Assembly: GCF_023278045.1 (NCBI RefSeq)
Contig: NZ_CP056783.1
Location: 2,017,501 to 2,081,500 of the forward strand
Length of the DNA stretch: 64,000 bases
Source: Flavobacterium sp. K5-23
GTDB taxonomy: Bacteria; Bacteroidota; Bacteroidia; Flavobacteriales; Flavobacteriaceae
Direction: 5' to 3'
Position numbers and translations under genes: made by a program
Shown here: in pieces, positions 56,612 to 64,000 of the stretch
Numbering within the stretch: position 1 is the stretch's first letter
How the letters are laid out: each line of letters begins with the position of its first letter
The notes under the pieces: generated by a model
The model's database searches: none
What the model was told of the DNA's origin: nothing
Seen by the model: only the letters and a program-made list of their open reading frames with translations

Positions 56612-57340
56612 ATGGAAGAACCGGATACAAAATGTCAAGCCAAGTTAGAATCACTAAAAAAGGAGTTTGAGGATTTTATTTATATTATTTCGCATGATAT
56701 GAAAACGCCTATGAGAGCAATCTCAAATATTTCCAACTGGATAGAAGAGGATTTAGGCGCAACGATTAATCCATCGATTAAAGAGAATTTTAATTTATTA
56801 AAAAACAGGGTGCAACGTCTTGAAAATATGATGAATGCAATGCTTGAACTTTCCAGAGTTGAAAGATATGATATGGATTTTATTGAAGTAAATATTCCTA
56901 AATTAATTGATGAAATTATTTTTATAACTAAAGATAAATTAAATACTGAATTCCATATTTCTTTACATTTGAAAAATGAAAATTTCATCACCTATATAAA
57001 GAAATTAGAAAAAGTGCTATTAAGTGTAATCGATAACTCAGTTCGATTTAACAATAATATAAAAAAGAATGTTTATATTGAGGTCGTTGAAACTGATATT
57101 AACTATGAATTTGAAATCAAAGATGATGGATTAGGGGTAGAAGAAGCGGTAAAAGATAAAATTTTTGATATTTTTTATACCGTACATTCAAAAGATGTGT
57201 TAGACACAACAGGATCGGGATTAGCGATTTCTGATAAAATATTAAAATTCGTTGGAGGAAATATTGAATACAAAAAAAATCCATCAGGTGGCTCCATTTT
57301 TAAAATGATATGGCCAAAAAACATTGAAATAAAAAAATAA
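56612..57340 (+). CDS. Minimal soluble histidine kinase, no sensor domain
   Basis: This 242-residue protein contains only HisKA and HATPase modules. The phospho-His is in FIYIISHDMKTPMRAI (about residue 28). The ATPase part has N box VIDNSVRFNN, G1 DDGLGVEE and G2 TTGSGLAISDKI. It shares the SHDxKxP subtype and the HATPase layout with the C-terminal half of the kinase upstream, so it may be a truncated paralogue. It could form heterodimers with that kinase or act as a phosphatase. Spacing is six bases from the preceding gene and four to the next, so the genes are one operon. Confidence 0.9.
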   Translation: MEEPDTKCQAKLESLKKEFEDFIYIISHDMKTPMRAISNISNWIEEDLGATINPSIKENFNLLKNRVQRLENMMNAMLELSRVERYDMDFIEVNIPKLIDEIIFITKDKLNTEFHISLHLKNENFITYIKKLEKVLLSVIDNSVRFNNNIKKNVYIEVVETDINYEFEIKDDGLGVEEAVKDKIFDIFYTVHSKDVLDTTGSGLAISDKILKFVGGNIEYKKNPSGGSIFKMIWPKNIEIKK

Positions 57341-57344
57341 GATT

Positions 57345-57755
57345 ATGACACAGAAATTGGTAAATATTTTATTAGTCGAAGATGATGAAGTCGATGTAAT
57401 GAATGTGAAAAGGGCTTTTGCTAAAAACAATATAAAAAACGAACTTTTTGTTGCAGGAAATGGAGTTGAAGCACTTGAGATGTTGAATTCTTCTATTGTG
57501 CCATTGCCTAAAATAATTATTTTGGATATTAATATGCCCAAAATGAACGGTATCGAATTCCTTAAAATTATGAGAGAAGATGATAGATTTAAAAACATCT
57601 CTGTTTTTGTAATGACAACATCAAACGAAGATAGTGACAAAATAAATGCTTATAATTTGAATGTAGCTGGATACATATTAAAACCTTTGTCCTTTGAAAA
57701 ATTTCTTTCTTCTGTTGCCACTTTGAAGAACTTTTGGCAATTATGCGAACTGTAA
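57345..57755 (+). CDS. Single-domain response regulator (CheY/Rcp1-like)
   Basis: This 136-residue receiver domain lies alone. It has an intact acidic pair (LVEDDEVD), the acceptor Asp61 in ILDINMPKMNG, the switch Thr in MTTSNED and Lys in YILKPLSF. It is of the Rcp1 type that pairs with SHDxKxP kinases. It has no output domain, so it must act by binding other proteins or as a phosphate carrier to an HPt. It is a tandem paralogue of the next gene, sharing the LNVAGYxxKP motif. Confidence 0.9.
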   Translation: MTQKLVNILLVEDDEVDVMNVKRAFAKNNIKNELFVAGNGVEALEMLNSSIVPLPKIIILDINMPKMNGIEFLKIMREDDRFKNISVFVMTTSNEDSDKINAYNLNVAGYILKPLSFEKFLSSVATLKNFWQLCEL

Positions 57756-57776
57756 TTTTTTAATTCTAAGACAACT

Positions 57777-58193
57777 ATGTTAAGTACTAATGTGTTACTT
57801 GTTGATAACTGTAAAACAGATATTGATAAAATTAAAAAAGCTTTTTCAGAAAACTGTATTCATTTTAATTTGAATATTTCCGAAAATGTAAGTGAGGCTT
57901 GGTTGCTTCTCCAAGGTAAAAGTAAATTATCCCCAACACCAAAAATTATGTTAATCGATATTAACGAACAAGGTATTGATGGATTGGATTTAATTCGAAA
58001 AATAAGGAAAAACCCTTTTCTTAAATCAATTTTAATATATGTCATTACAAGTACTGATAACGATATTAATAAAATAGCTGCATTTGATTTAAATGTAGCG
58101 GGATATCTACACAAACCAGATGATGAAGAAAAATGGGATGCCTTTTTTTCAATACTTAATGATTATTGGAGTATTATTAAATATTCAAATTAA
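57777..58193 (+). CDS. Degenerate single-domain response regulator
   Basis: This 138-residue receiver is related to its upstream neighbour (same length, LNVAGYLHKP). The acceptor Asp61 (IMLIDINEQGIDG), the switch Ser/Thr (ITSTDND) and the Lys in HKP remain. The acidic Mg2+-binding pair is broken: LVDNCK has only one acid where the neighbour has LVEDDE. Mg2+ binding and phosphorylation may be weakened, so it might be a competitor or scaffold. It lies 21 bases past the first receiver and 11 before the hybrid kinase. Confidence 0.85.
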   Translation: MLSTNVLLVDNCKTDIDKIKKAFSENCIHFNLNISENVSEAWLLLQGKSKLSPTPKIMLIDINEQGIDGLDLIRKIRKNPFLKSILIYVITSTDNDINKIAAFDLNVAGYLHKPDDEEKWDAFFSILNDYWSIIKYSN

Positions 58194-58204
58194 AATAAAA
58201 TAGG

Positions 58205-60553
58205 ATGACTAAAGCTTTGAAAATATTAATTATAGATGATGATAATGTAGATTCAATTACGATTATTCGTTCCATATCTCAATCTGGAATAATTGCAAAA
58301 GTTGAAAGTGTTTTCTCGGGAAAAGAAGGTCTGGAAAAAGCAGAGTCATTTCAATACGATTTGATATTTTTGGATTATATGATGCCTGATTATGATGGGA
58401 TTAGTTTTTTAAAAAAATTAAGGGAATTAGGCAATGAAACCCCAGTTATATTTGTCACGTCTCAAGGTGATGAAAAGATTGCAAGTCAAGCTATACTTGA
58501 GGGCGCCTCAGATTATATTCCTAAAACATTACTTACTCCTGATGGGGTTTCCCAGAGCATAAGAAATACTATTAAACTTCACGAAAGCTATAAACTGCGT
58601 AAAAATGCTGAATTAGAACTAAATATTAATGTCAAAAGATTAGCTGAAGCCCAACAACTTGCTAAAATCGGGAGTTGGGAAATTAATTTATTTAATAATA
58701 ATGTTTATTTCTCACAGGAACTATTCGAAATCTTTGAATTAGATAAAAAAAGCATTCCCTCAATCGAGCTGTTAAAATCTAGTATGACATCTACAGATGA
58801 CAGAAAGCAGTTTGATAATAAACTTGAAGAAGTAAAGAGCACAATAAAAAATGTAATTCTTAGTCATAATATTAAAGCACATAAAGGAACTCATAAACAC
58901 ATTACTGAATATATTAAATGTCTGTTTGATGAAAACGGAAAACCATTAAAAGTTTTAGGTACGGTTCAAGACATAAGCGAACAAAAACAGAATGAAGAAG
59001 AACTAGTTAAAGCTAAAAACATCGCTGAAGAATCAGTAAGGGTAAAAGAGCAATTTCTAACTAATATGAGTCATGAAATTCGGACTCCAATGAATGGAAT
59101 CATTGGATTTACAAAAATTCTTGAAGATACTAAACTTGATAATGATCAAAGACAAAGTGTAGAAGCCATAAAAACTGCGGGTAATAATTTAATGATTATC
59201 ATTAATGATATTCTTGATTTTTCTAAAATTGAAGCTAATAAAATGACATTTGAAGCTGTTGACTTCTCTTTGTCTAAATTAGTAAACTCAGTAATAGAAT
59301 TGTTGTCCCCTGTCTCGAATGATAAAAAAATAAAATTAATTAGCCATATAAATCCTCAAATAGAGGATGTAATAATAGGCGACCCTACAAGATTATCTCA
59401 AATTTTAATAAATCTAGTCGGTAATGCCATAAAATTCACTGATAAAGGATATGTAGAGCTTATAGTCGACTCTGAAAATGCTCCAGATATAGAAACTAGT
59501 ATTCGTTTTACAGTAGTAGATACAGGAATAGGAATCGAGCAGAAAAAGATAGATTTAATATTTGAAAGCTTTAATCAGGCTTCAAACGAAACTTCAAGAA
59601 AATTTGGAGGAACGGGATTAGGGCTTACCATTACCCGTAGATTAATTGAATTGCAAGGAGGAACGATTACAGTAAAAAGCGAAATTTCAAAAGGGAGTGA
59701 ATTTTCATTTGCAATTCAATATAAAAAGGGACAAAAAAACATAATTGAATCTTCAAATAATGATAATAAACCACTGTCTTCCGAGTTTTTAAAAGACATA
59801 AAAATTTTATTAGTGGAAGATAATATGTTAAACCAATTATTAGCTGTAAAAGTATTCCAAAAATGGAATAAAGAAATTGATATTGCTGATAATGGATTAA
59901 TCGCTATTGACAAAATCAACAGCAATAATTATGATATTATTTTGATGGATGTTCAAATGCCGGAAATGGACGGGAATGAATTAACTAGTTACATTCGTTC
60001 TAATATGGGTATGAAAGCTAATGTACCTATCATAGCTTTAACTGCTCATGCGACTGTAGGCGAGGAAATGAGATGTCTAAATAACGGGATGAATGATTAT
60101 TTATCTAAACCTTTTGATTTTAAAGTATTATTAGAAAAATTAAGGAAAAGTTTATCAAATTCCGGTAAAATAAAAGAGGCTAAAAATAAACTAGGTGAAT
60201 CTACTAAAATAATAGATTTTAAATATTTAAATGAATTTGCCGATGGAGATATTGATTTTATTCAAAATATGGTTGCCTTGTTTATTCAAAACACTCCTAA
60301 GACTTTAGATAAAATAATTGAATCTAATATTAAAGATGATTTAAATGAATTAAAAAATGAAGTTCATAAATTAAAATCCTCCGTTAGTTTATTAGGAATA
60401 GAAAAGGCAATGAATTATATTGAAGTAATTGAAAATGAATTAGTAGAAAATCCATTGAGTGATAAAAGAAAAAAAGCAGTTGATAATTTAAAAATTATTT
60501 GCAATAAAGCTATCGAATTTTTAAAAACGGAGAAGGATTTAATTCTAAAATAG
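58205..60553 (+). CDS. Hybrid kinase REC-PAS-HisKA-HATPase-REC-HPt
   Basis: This 782-residue soluble protein contains a full phosphorelay. REC1 is at about 5-122 (Asp57 in FLDYMMPDYDG) and a PAS_3-like domain at about 155-260. HisKA follows at about 285-350 (His in FLTNMSHEIRTPMNG), then HATPase (NLVGNAIKFTD, DTGIGIEQ, GTGLGLTITRR). REC2 is at about 540-655 (Asp in ILMDVQMPEMDG), and a C-terminal HPt domain at about 690-775 has the acceptor His in EVHKLKSSVSLLG. N-terminal REC1 allows input from another kinase, such as the minimal kinase just upstream. The HPt can pass phosphate to the single-domain receivers nearby. It is in the same operon-like run. Confidence 0.95.
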   Translation: MTKALKILIIDDDNVDSITIIRSISQSGIIAKVESVFSGKEGLEKAESFQYDLIFLDYMMPDYDGISFLKKLRELGNETPVIFVTSQGDEKIASQAILEGASDYIPKTLLTPDGVSQSIRNTIKLHESYKLRKNAELELNINVKRLAEAQQLAKIGSWEINLFNNNVYFSQELFEIFELDKKSIPSIELLKSSMTSTDDRKQFDNKLEEVKSTIKNVILSHNIKAHKGTHKHITEYIKCLFDENGKPLKVLGTVQDISEQKQNEEELVKAKNIAEESVRVKEQFLTNMSHEIRTPMNGIIGFTKILEDTKLDNDQRQSVEAIKTAGNNLMIIINDILDFSKIEANKMTFEAVDFSLSKLVNSVIELLSPVSNDKKIKLISHINPQIEDVIIGDPTRLSQILINLVGNAIKFTDKGYVELIVDSENAPDIETSIRFTVVDTGIGIEQKKIDLIFESFNQASNETSRKFGGTGLGLTITRRLIELQGGTITVKSEISKGSEFSFAIQYKKGQKNIIESSNNDNKPLSSEFLKDIKILLVEDNMLNQLLAVKVFQKWNKEIDIADNGLIAIDKINSNNYDIILMDVQMPEMDGNELTSYIRSNMGMKANVPIIALTAHATVGEEMRCLNNGMNDYLSKPFDFKVLLEKLRKSLSNSGKIKEAKNKLGESTKIIDFKYLNEFADGDIDFIQNMVALFIQNTPKTLDKIIESNIKDDLNELKNEVHKLKSSVSLLGIEKAMNYIEVIENELVENPLSDKRKKAVDNLKIICNKAIEFLKTEKDLILK

Positions 60554-60644
60554 TGTTTTATAATACAACAATTTTCTTTTAATTAGTATTTGATTTTGTT
60601 TGTATTCTTAATTATAAGCATACTTATTTATATAAAAGTTTAAA

Positions 60645-61016
60645 ATGAAAATAGTAATAGCCGAAGACGAGGAAATGTTGCTAAAGGCAATGGAATTTAA
60701 ACTGTTAAAAGAAGGTTTTGAAGTAATAGCCTGTTCTAATGGGGAAGAAGCTATGGAACAAATTGTATCCCAAAACCCGGATATCATTATTACAGATATT
60801 ATGATGCCTATTGTTAACGGTTTAGAAATTGTTAAGAAAGTAAAAATGGAATTAAAACTTACTATTCCTATAATTATTCTTTCATCAGTAGGATTTGAAA
60901 ACACCGTAGAGGAGGCTTTTGCCTTAGGTGTGGATGATTTTATTACAAAACCATTTAACCCTTCTGAATTGATAATTAGAGTTAAACGTCAATTATTAAG
61001 AGTAAAAAAACAATAA
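60645..61016 (+). CDS. Single-domain response regulator
   Basis: This 123-residue receiver has AEDEE as the acidic pair, the acceptor Asp51 in IITDIMMPIVNG, Ser in ILSSVG and Lys in FITKPFNP, so it is intact. The REC is of OmpR/CheY type but has no output domain. It is 91 bases past the hybrid kinase. It is the most likely final receiver of phosphate from the HPt, acting by protein contact. Confidence 0.9.
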   Translation: MKIVIAEDEEMLLKAMEFKLLKEGFEVIACSNGEEAMEQIVSQNPDIIITDIMMPIVNGLEIVKKVKMELKLTIPIIILSSVGFENTVEEAFALGVDDFITKPFNPSELIIRVKRQLLRVKKQ

Positions 61017-61052
61017 GAGTATAAAATTGGGCCACTAAAATGACCTTCTGAG

Positions 61053-61297
61053 TTGTACTTATTATTATGTATTTATGCGAATCAAGGATTGAAAGCCTGT
61101 ATTTTGTGCCGTTAGGCACTTAATATTGGTAGTAATTAGGTTCAAAATTTATTAGCGTGCCGTAGGTACGCAATACCTATCGTTTTGTTGCGTACCTACG
61201 GCACGCTAAATTCGTTTCAATTCATATTTTCTACCAATATTTAGTGCCGCTAGGCACATTCGAACCCTTGATTCGCATTATTTAATAATAAGTACAA
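61053..61297. repeat. Nested palindromic intergenic element
   Basis: Outer arms pair over the length of the element: TTGTACTTATTATTA (61053-) with its complement ending at 61297, and TGCGAATCAAGG (61075-61086) with CCTTGATTCGCA (61266-61277). Inside lie GTGCCGTTAGGCAC and GTGCCGCTAGGCAC, each close to the unit at 18730. At the centre is a perfect long stem, AGCGTGCCGTAGGTACGCAA (61154-61173) with its complement at 61188-61207. It lies between the last response regulator and the convergent flavoprotein gene and may end both transcripts. Confidence 0.85.
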
Positions 61298-61302
61298 TTT
61301 TA

Positions 61303-61971
61303 TTATTTTTCGAATACTATTGCATCAACTTTGGCTCCAAAATCCAGTAAAAGTGCAGATATGCTTTTTACAAATTCTGGAGGTCCACAGATGTAAAAAT
61401 GCTGACTGAAATCGGAAATATTTTCAATAAGATATTTGCGATCAATTCTCTTCCCTATAAACCCCATTACATTTTCCCGGGTATATAATTTTACAAAATC
61501 ATCTTTTAGCATTTCCTGTAATTCCGCTTCCATAATGACATCTTCGGATGTTTTATTGGAATAGATAAGTCGGTTACCTTTAAGCTGATTCTTTTTATGT
61601 AAATCCCTGAATATGGAAATAAAAGGTGTGATTCCAGCTCCTCCCGCTATAAAAACACCGGGGCCTTTATATTGAATTGCTCCCCAGACATCTTGAAGAA
61701 TTAATTCAGCTCCCGCATTAACTTTGCCTAGTTCATTTGTAACTCCTTGATGTTCATTGTAAATTTTAATCATGAATTCGAGGTAATTCTCTTCTCTTAA
61801 ACTAGTAAAAGTAAATGGTCTCGATTCCTCTTTCCATTCGGGTAGATTAATGGAAATTTTAGTTGCCTGACCAGGAATAAAGTCATATCCATCGGGCTTT
61901 TCAACTACAAAACGTTTTACATCGTGGGTAATGTATTGGGCTTGTAACACTCTAACGTTATAACTGTTCAT
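61303..61971 (-). CDS. Ferredoxin-NADP reductase-like flavoprotein
   Basis: This 222-residue FAD/NAD(P)H oxidoreductase starts from the ATG at 61971 (MNSYNVRVLQAQY); the longer frame to 62076 adds a 35-residue stretch unlike this family. It has an FAD-binding barrel with RPFTFTS (FAD site) and GQATKISINLPEW, then a nucleotide-binding domain with GVFIAGGAGITPFISIFRDLH and FYICGPPEFVKSI. No Fe-S or other domain is fused, so it is a stand-alone reductase for an unknown partner such as ferredoxin or a globin. It is transcribed on the minus strand and faces the phosphorelay cluster. Confidence 0.85.
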   Translation of the reverse strand: MNSYNVRVLQAQYITHDVKRFVVEKPDGYDFIPGQATKISINLPEWKEESRPFTFTSLREENYLEFMIKIYNEHQGVTNELGKVNAGAELILQDVWGAIQYKGPGVFIAGGAGITPFISIFRDLHKKNQLKGNRLIYSNKTSEDVIMEAELQEMLKDDFVKLYTRENVMGFIGKRIDRKYLIENISDFSQHFYICGPPEFVKSISALLLDFGAKVDAIVFEK

Positions 61972-62385
61972 ATTGATTGATTTAAAAAGTTTATGTTTTA
62001 AATGGGAGTACATGATTTTCGTTATACGGCAAAAGTCCGGTAGGGTACGAAAGCTTAAATTTACAAAAAAAAACACACAAATTTGTAGTTTTACCGATGT
62101 ATGTTGTTGTTTGTGAGTTTGTTAATTTTTAAAGAGGATAGGGATAAAAAGTAAATATCGGGCCAAATTTGAGCGATTTTACATTTCTATTTTCACATCG
62201 GCTAAAAAAGATTTACATTTGCAATTCTTGTAAAAATGAGATTTTATCTTTTTTCTTCAAGTCGGCAAGCCTTTATTTAGGCATTTTGCAAACGAATCAC
62301 CCCAATTTTTTATTGGTTTATTATCCATTTCGGAATCATCATTTTTTCCGGTTACTTATTATTTTACAAATCTTTACAGAAAAGA
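61972..62385. other. 414-base divergent intergenic region, flavoprotein / SulP genes
   Basis: I see no gene: the 82-residue frame at 62169-62417 has no plausible composition. TACATTTG at 62214-62221 (plus strand) matches the -7 box, but no -33 partner is seen. Otherwise it is AT-rich without repeats. Confidence 0.4.
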
Positions 62386-63918
62386 ATGAAACAGTATTTC
62401 AATTTATTCGACTTTAAACAAAAAGTCAACTACAAAACCGAAGTTTTAGCAGGATTAACCGTGGCTATGACAATGATCCCCGAATCGCTTTCTTTTGCTA
62501 TTCTAGCTGGATTTCCTCCTTTGGTTGGTTTGTATGCTGCATTTATAATGGGATTAGTTACTGCTATATTTGGCGGAAGACCAGGAATGGTTTCCGGTGG
62601 AGCAGGAGCAACGGTAATTGTTTTAATTGCCCTAATGAAATCACATGGCTTAGATTATGTTTTTGCGGCTGTTGCTTTGGCAGGAGTATTGCAAATTATG
62701 GTTGGCTTATTCAAGCTTGGTAAATTCATACGTTTAGTGCCTCAGCCCGTAATGTTCGGGTTTGTGAATGGATTGGCGATAATTATTTTTATGTCACAAA
62801 TAGAGCAGTTCAAAACATTAGTGAATGGGGAGAGCGTATGGCTATCTGGTAATCCATTGTATATTATGGTGGGATTGGTAGCTTTGACTATTGCTATTGT
62901 GATGTTATTCCCAAAAATAACTAAAGCAATACCGGCTTCATTAGTGGCTATAATTGTGGTTTTTGGGTTAGTATTGGGCCTTGGCATAGACACTAAAACA
63001 GTAAGTGATATTGCATCGATAAGTGGTGGTTTTCCTCCTTTTCACGTTCCAGATATCGCATTAAATATTGAAACGCTAACACTGATTTTTCCTTATGCCT
63101 TGATTATGGCTTCAGTAGGTTTAACCGAAGGCTTGTTGACTTTAAATTTAGTTGATGAAATGACGGGGACTAAAGGGAGCGGAAATAGAGAATGCATCGC
63201 TCAGGGAAGTGCCAATATATTAAATGGTTTTTTCTTTGGTATGGGTGGCTGTCCTATGATTGCCCAAACATTAGTTAACCTTTCAGCAGGTTCAAGAGCC
63301 CGTTTGTCAGGTATAGTTGCTTCTCTGGCAATTCTGGGTATCATTTTATTTGGAGCGCCCGTAATTGAACAATTGCCTATTGCGGCTTTAGTGGGGGTAA
63401 TGATTATGGTGGCTATTGGAACATTTGAATGGGTTAGTTTTCGAATAATAAACAAAATGCCAAAACACGATATTTTCGTTTTACTATTAGTTGCTTTAAT
63501 TACGGTTTTACTTCATAATTTGGCTTTAGCCGTATTAATTGGGGTAATTATTTCAGCTTTAGTATTTGCTTGGGAAAGTGCCAAACGTATTCGCGCTAGA
63601 AAATTTATAGATGATAAAGGGGTAAAACACTATGAAATTTACGGTCCGCTTTTCTTTGGTTCAACTGCTGCATTTTCTGAAAAATTTGATGTTTCGAATG
63701 ATCCATTGGAAGTGATAATTGATTTTAAAGAAAGTAAAATTTCGGATATGAGTGCGATTGACGCCGTGAATAAAATAACGGAACGCTATGCTAAAGTGGG
63801 TAAAAAAATCCACTTGCGCCATTTGAGTGCTGATTGTCGTCAGTTATTAAAAAATGCTGATGATGTTATTGAAATTAACATAATTGAAGATCCAACCTAT
63901 AAAGTAGCTGTAGATTAG
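62386..63918 (+). CDS. SulP-family anion transporter with STAS domain
   Basis: This 510-residue inner-membrane transporter (SLC26/SulP family) carries sulfate, bicarbonate or other anions. The signature LAGLTVAMTMIPESLSFAIL is at about 21-40 and GRPGMVSGGAGATVIVLIALM at about 65-85, with TM helices to about 400. A cytoplasmic STAS domain follows (about 415-510, SDMSAIDAVNKIT). The transported ion is not readable; the absence of a carbonic anhydrase or cys gene nearby gives no hint. The start MKQYFNLFDFK gives the usual N-terminus. It ends in a strong terminator. Confidence 0.93.
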   Translation: MKQYFNLFDFKQKVNYKTEVLAGLTVAMTMIPESLSFAILAGFPPLVGLYAAFIMGLVTAIFGGRPGMVSGGAGATVIVLIALMKSHGLDYVFAAVALAGVLQIMVGLFKLGKFIRLVPQPVMFGFVNGLAIIIFMSQIEQFKTLVNGESVWLSGNPLYIMVGLVALTIAIVMLFPKITKAIPASLVAIIVVFGLVLGLGIDTKTVSDIASISGGFPPFHVPDIALNIETLTLIFPYALIMASVGLTEGLLTLNLVDEMTGTKGSGNRECIAQGSANILNGFFFGMGGCPMIAQTLVNLSAGSRARLSGIVASLAILGIILFGAPVIEQLPIAALVGVMIMVAIGTFEWVSFRIINKMPKHDIFVLLLVALITVLLHNLALAVLIGVIISALVFAWESAKRIRARKFIDDKGVKHYEIYGPLFFGSTAAFSEKFDVSNDPLEVIIDFKESKISDMSAIDAVNKITERYAKVGKKIHLRHLSADCRQLLKNADDVIEINIIEDPTYKVAVD

Positions 63919-63945
63919 TTGCATTTTATTCTGGAAATAGATATT

Positions 63946-63981
63946 AAAAAGCCGTTGTAGTTATTTCTACAACGGCTTTTT
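63946..63981 (+). terminator. Terminator of the SulP gene
   Basis: AAAAAGCCGTTGTAG (63946-63960) pairs with CTACAACGGCTTTTT (63967-63981) around a six-base loop. It can act in both directions. Confidence 0.93.
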
Positions 63982-64000
63982 ATTGTTTCGAATAAAACGA

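Noticed and set aside
62169..62417. 82-residue plus-strand open frame before the SulP gene
   Set aside because: It overlaps the start of the SulP gene in another frame and reads as random AT-rich sequence.

Overview
The window reads as chromosomal DNA of a Flavobacterium-like member of the Bacteroidota. It is AT-rich, Shine-Dalgarno sites are inconspicuous, and TAnnTTTG promoter boxes occur. There is a type IX secretion C-terminal sorting domain, and the gene families are typical of the group (RlmD, DUF2027/Smr, DUF2752, MlaEFD, six-gene Na+-NQR, DUF1003). No rRNA, tRNA or CRISPR array was seen.

Layout. 1-8.3 kb: the 5' part of rlmD, an unknown membrane protein, a secreted carboxypeptidase-regulatory-like protein, a secreted CocE-type hydrolase, an SGNH hydrolase bracketed by two copies of a ~290-bp intergenic repeat, and a small lipoprotein. 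8.8-16.7 kb: a giant secreted MBG/YDG-repeat surface protein of about 2,260 residues, broken near its start by a ~1.16-kb IS630-family insertion. Its centre is a 2.6-kb array of near-identical 432-bp units. 16.8-31.3 kb: cysE-cysM, a large hybrid histidine kinase, OsmC, DUF1003, DUF2752, a small membrane protein coupled to a DUF2027/Smr protein, a duplicated-domain lipoprotein, a cysteine desulfurase, a cation/proton antiporter and the mlaEFD lipid-transport operon.

31.4-53.4 kb: a long stretch with every gene but one on the minus strand. It encodes a thymidine/AMP-phosphorylase-like enzyme with a short PRPP-synthetase-like partner, the CbpA/CbpM chaperone pair, a phospholipase-D-type lipid synthase overlapping a site-2 protease with CBS domains, a DUF2784 protein, a PfkB-type sugar-phosphate kinase, a Ca2+-type P-ATPase, ApbE and a complete nqrABCDEF operon with a convergent NqrM-like gene, a D-lactate dehydrogenase and PEP synthase. 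Together they suggest an energy, redox and stress island: sodium-motive NADH oxidation, a lactate valve, PEP regeneration, nucleotide salvage, ion export, and membrane and protein repair. This grouping is the strongest candidate for an undescribed system here, but its unity is inferred from gene order.

53.8-61.0 kb: a plus-strand phosphorelay block with a GAF-PAS histidine kinase, a minimal soluble kinase, three stand-alone receivers (one degenerate) and a REC-PAS-HK-REC-HPt hybrid, without any DNA-binding output domain. 61.0-64.0 kb: a nested palindromic repeat, a ferredoxin-reductase-like flavoprotein and a SulP anion transporter with a STAS domain.
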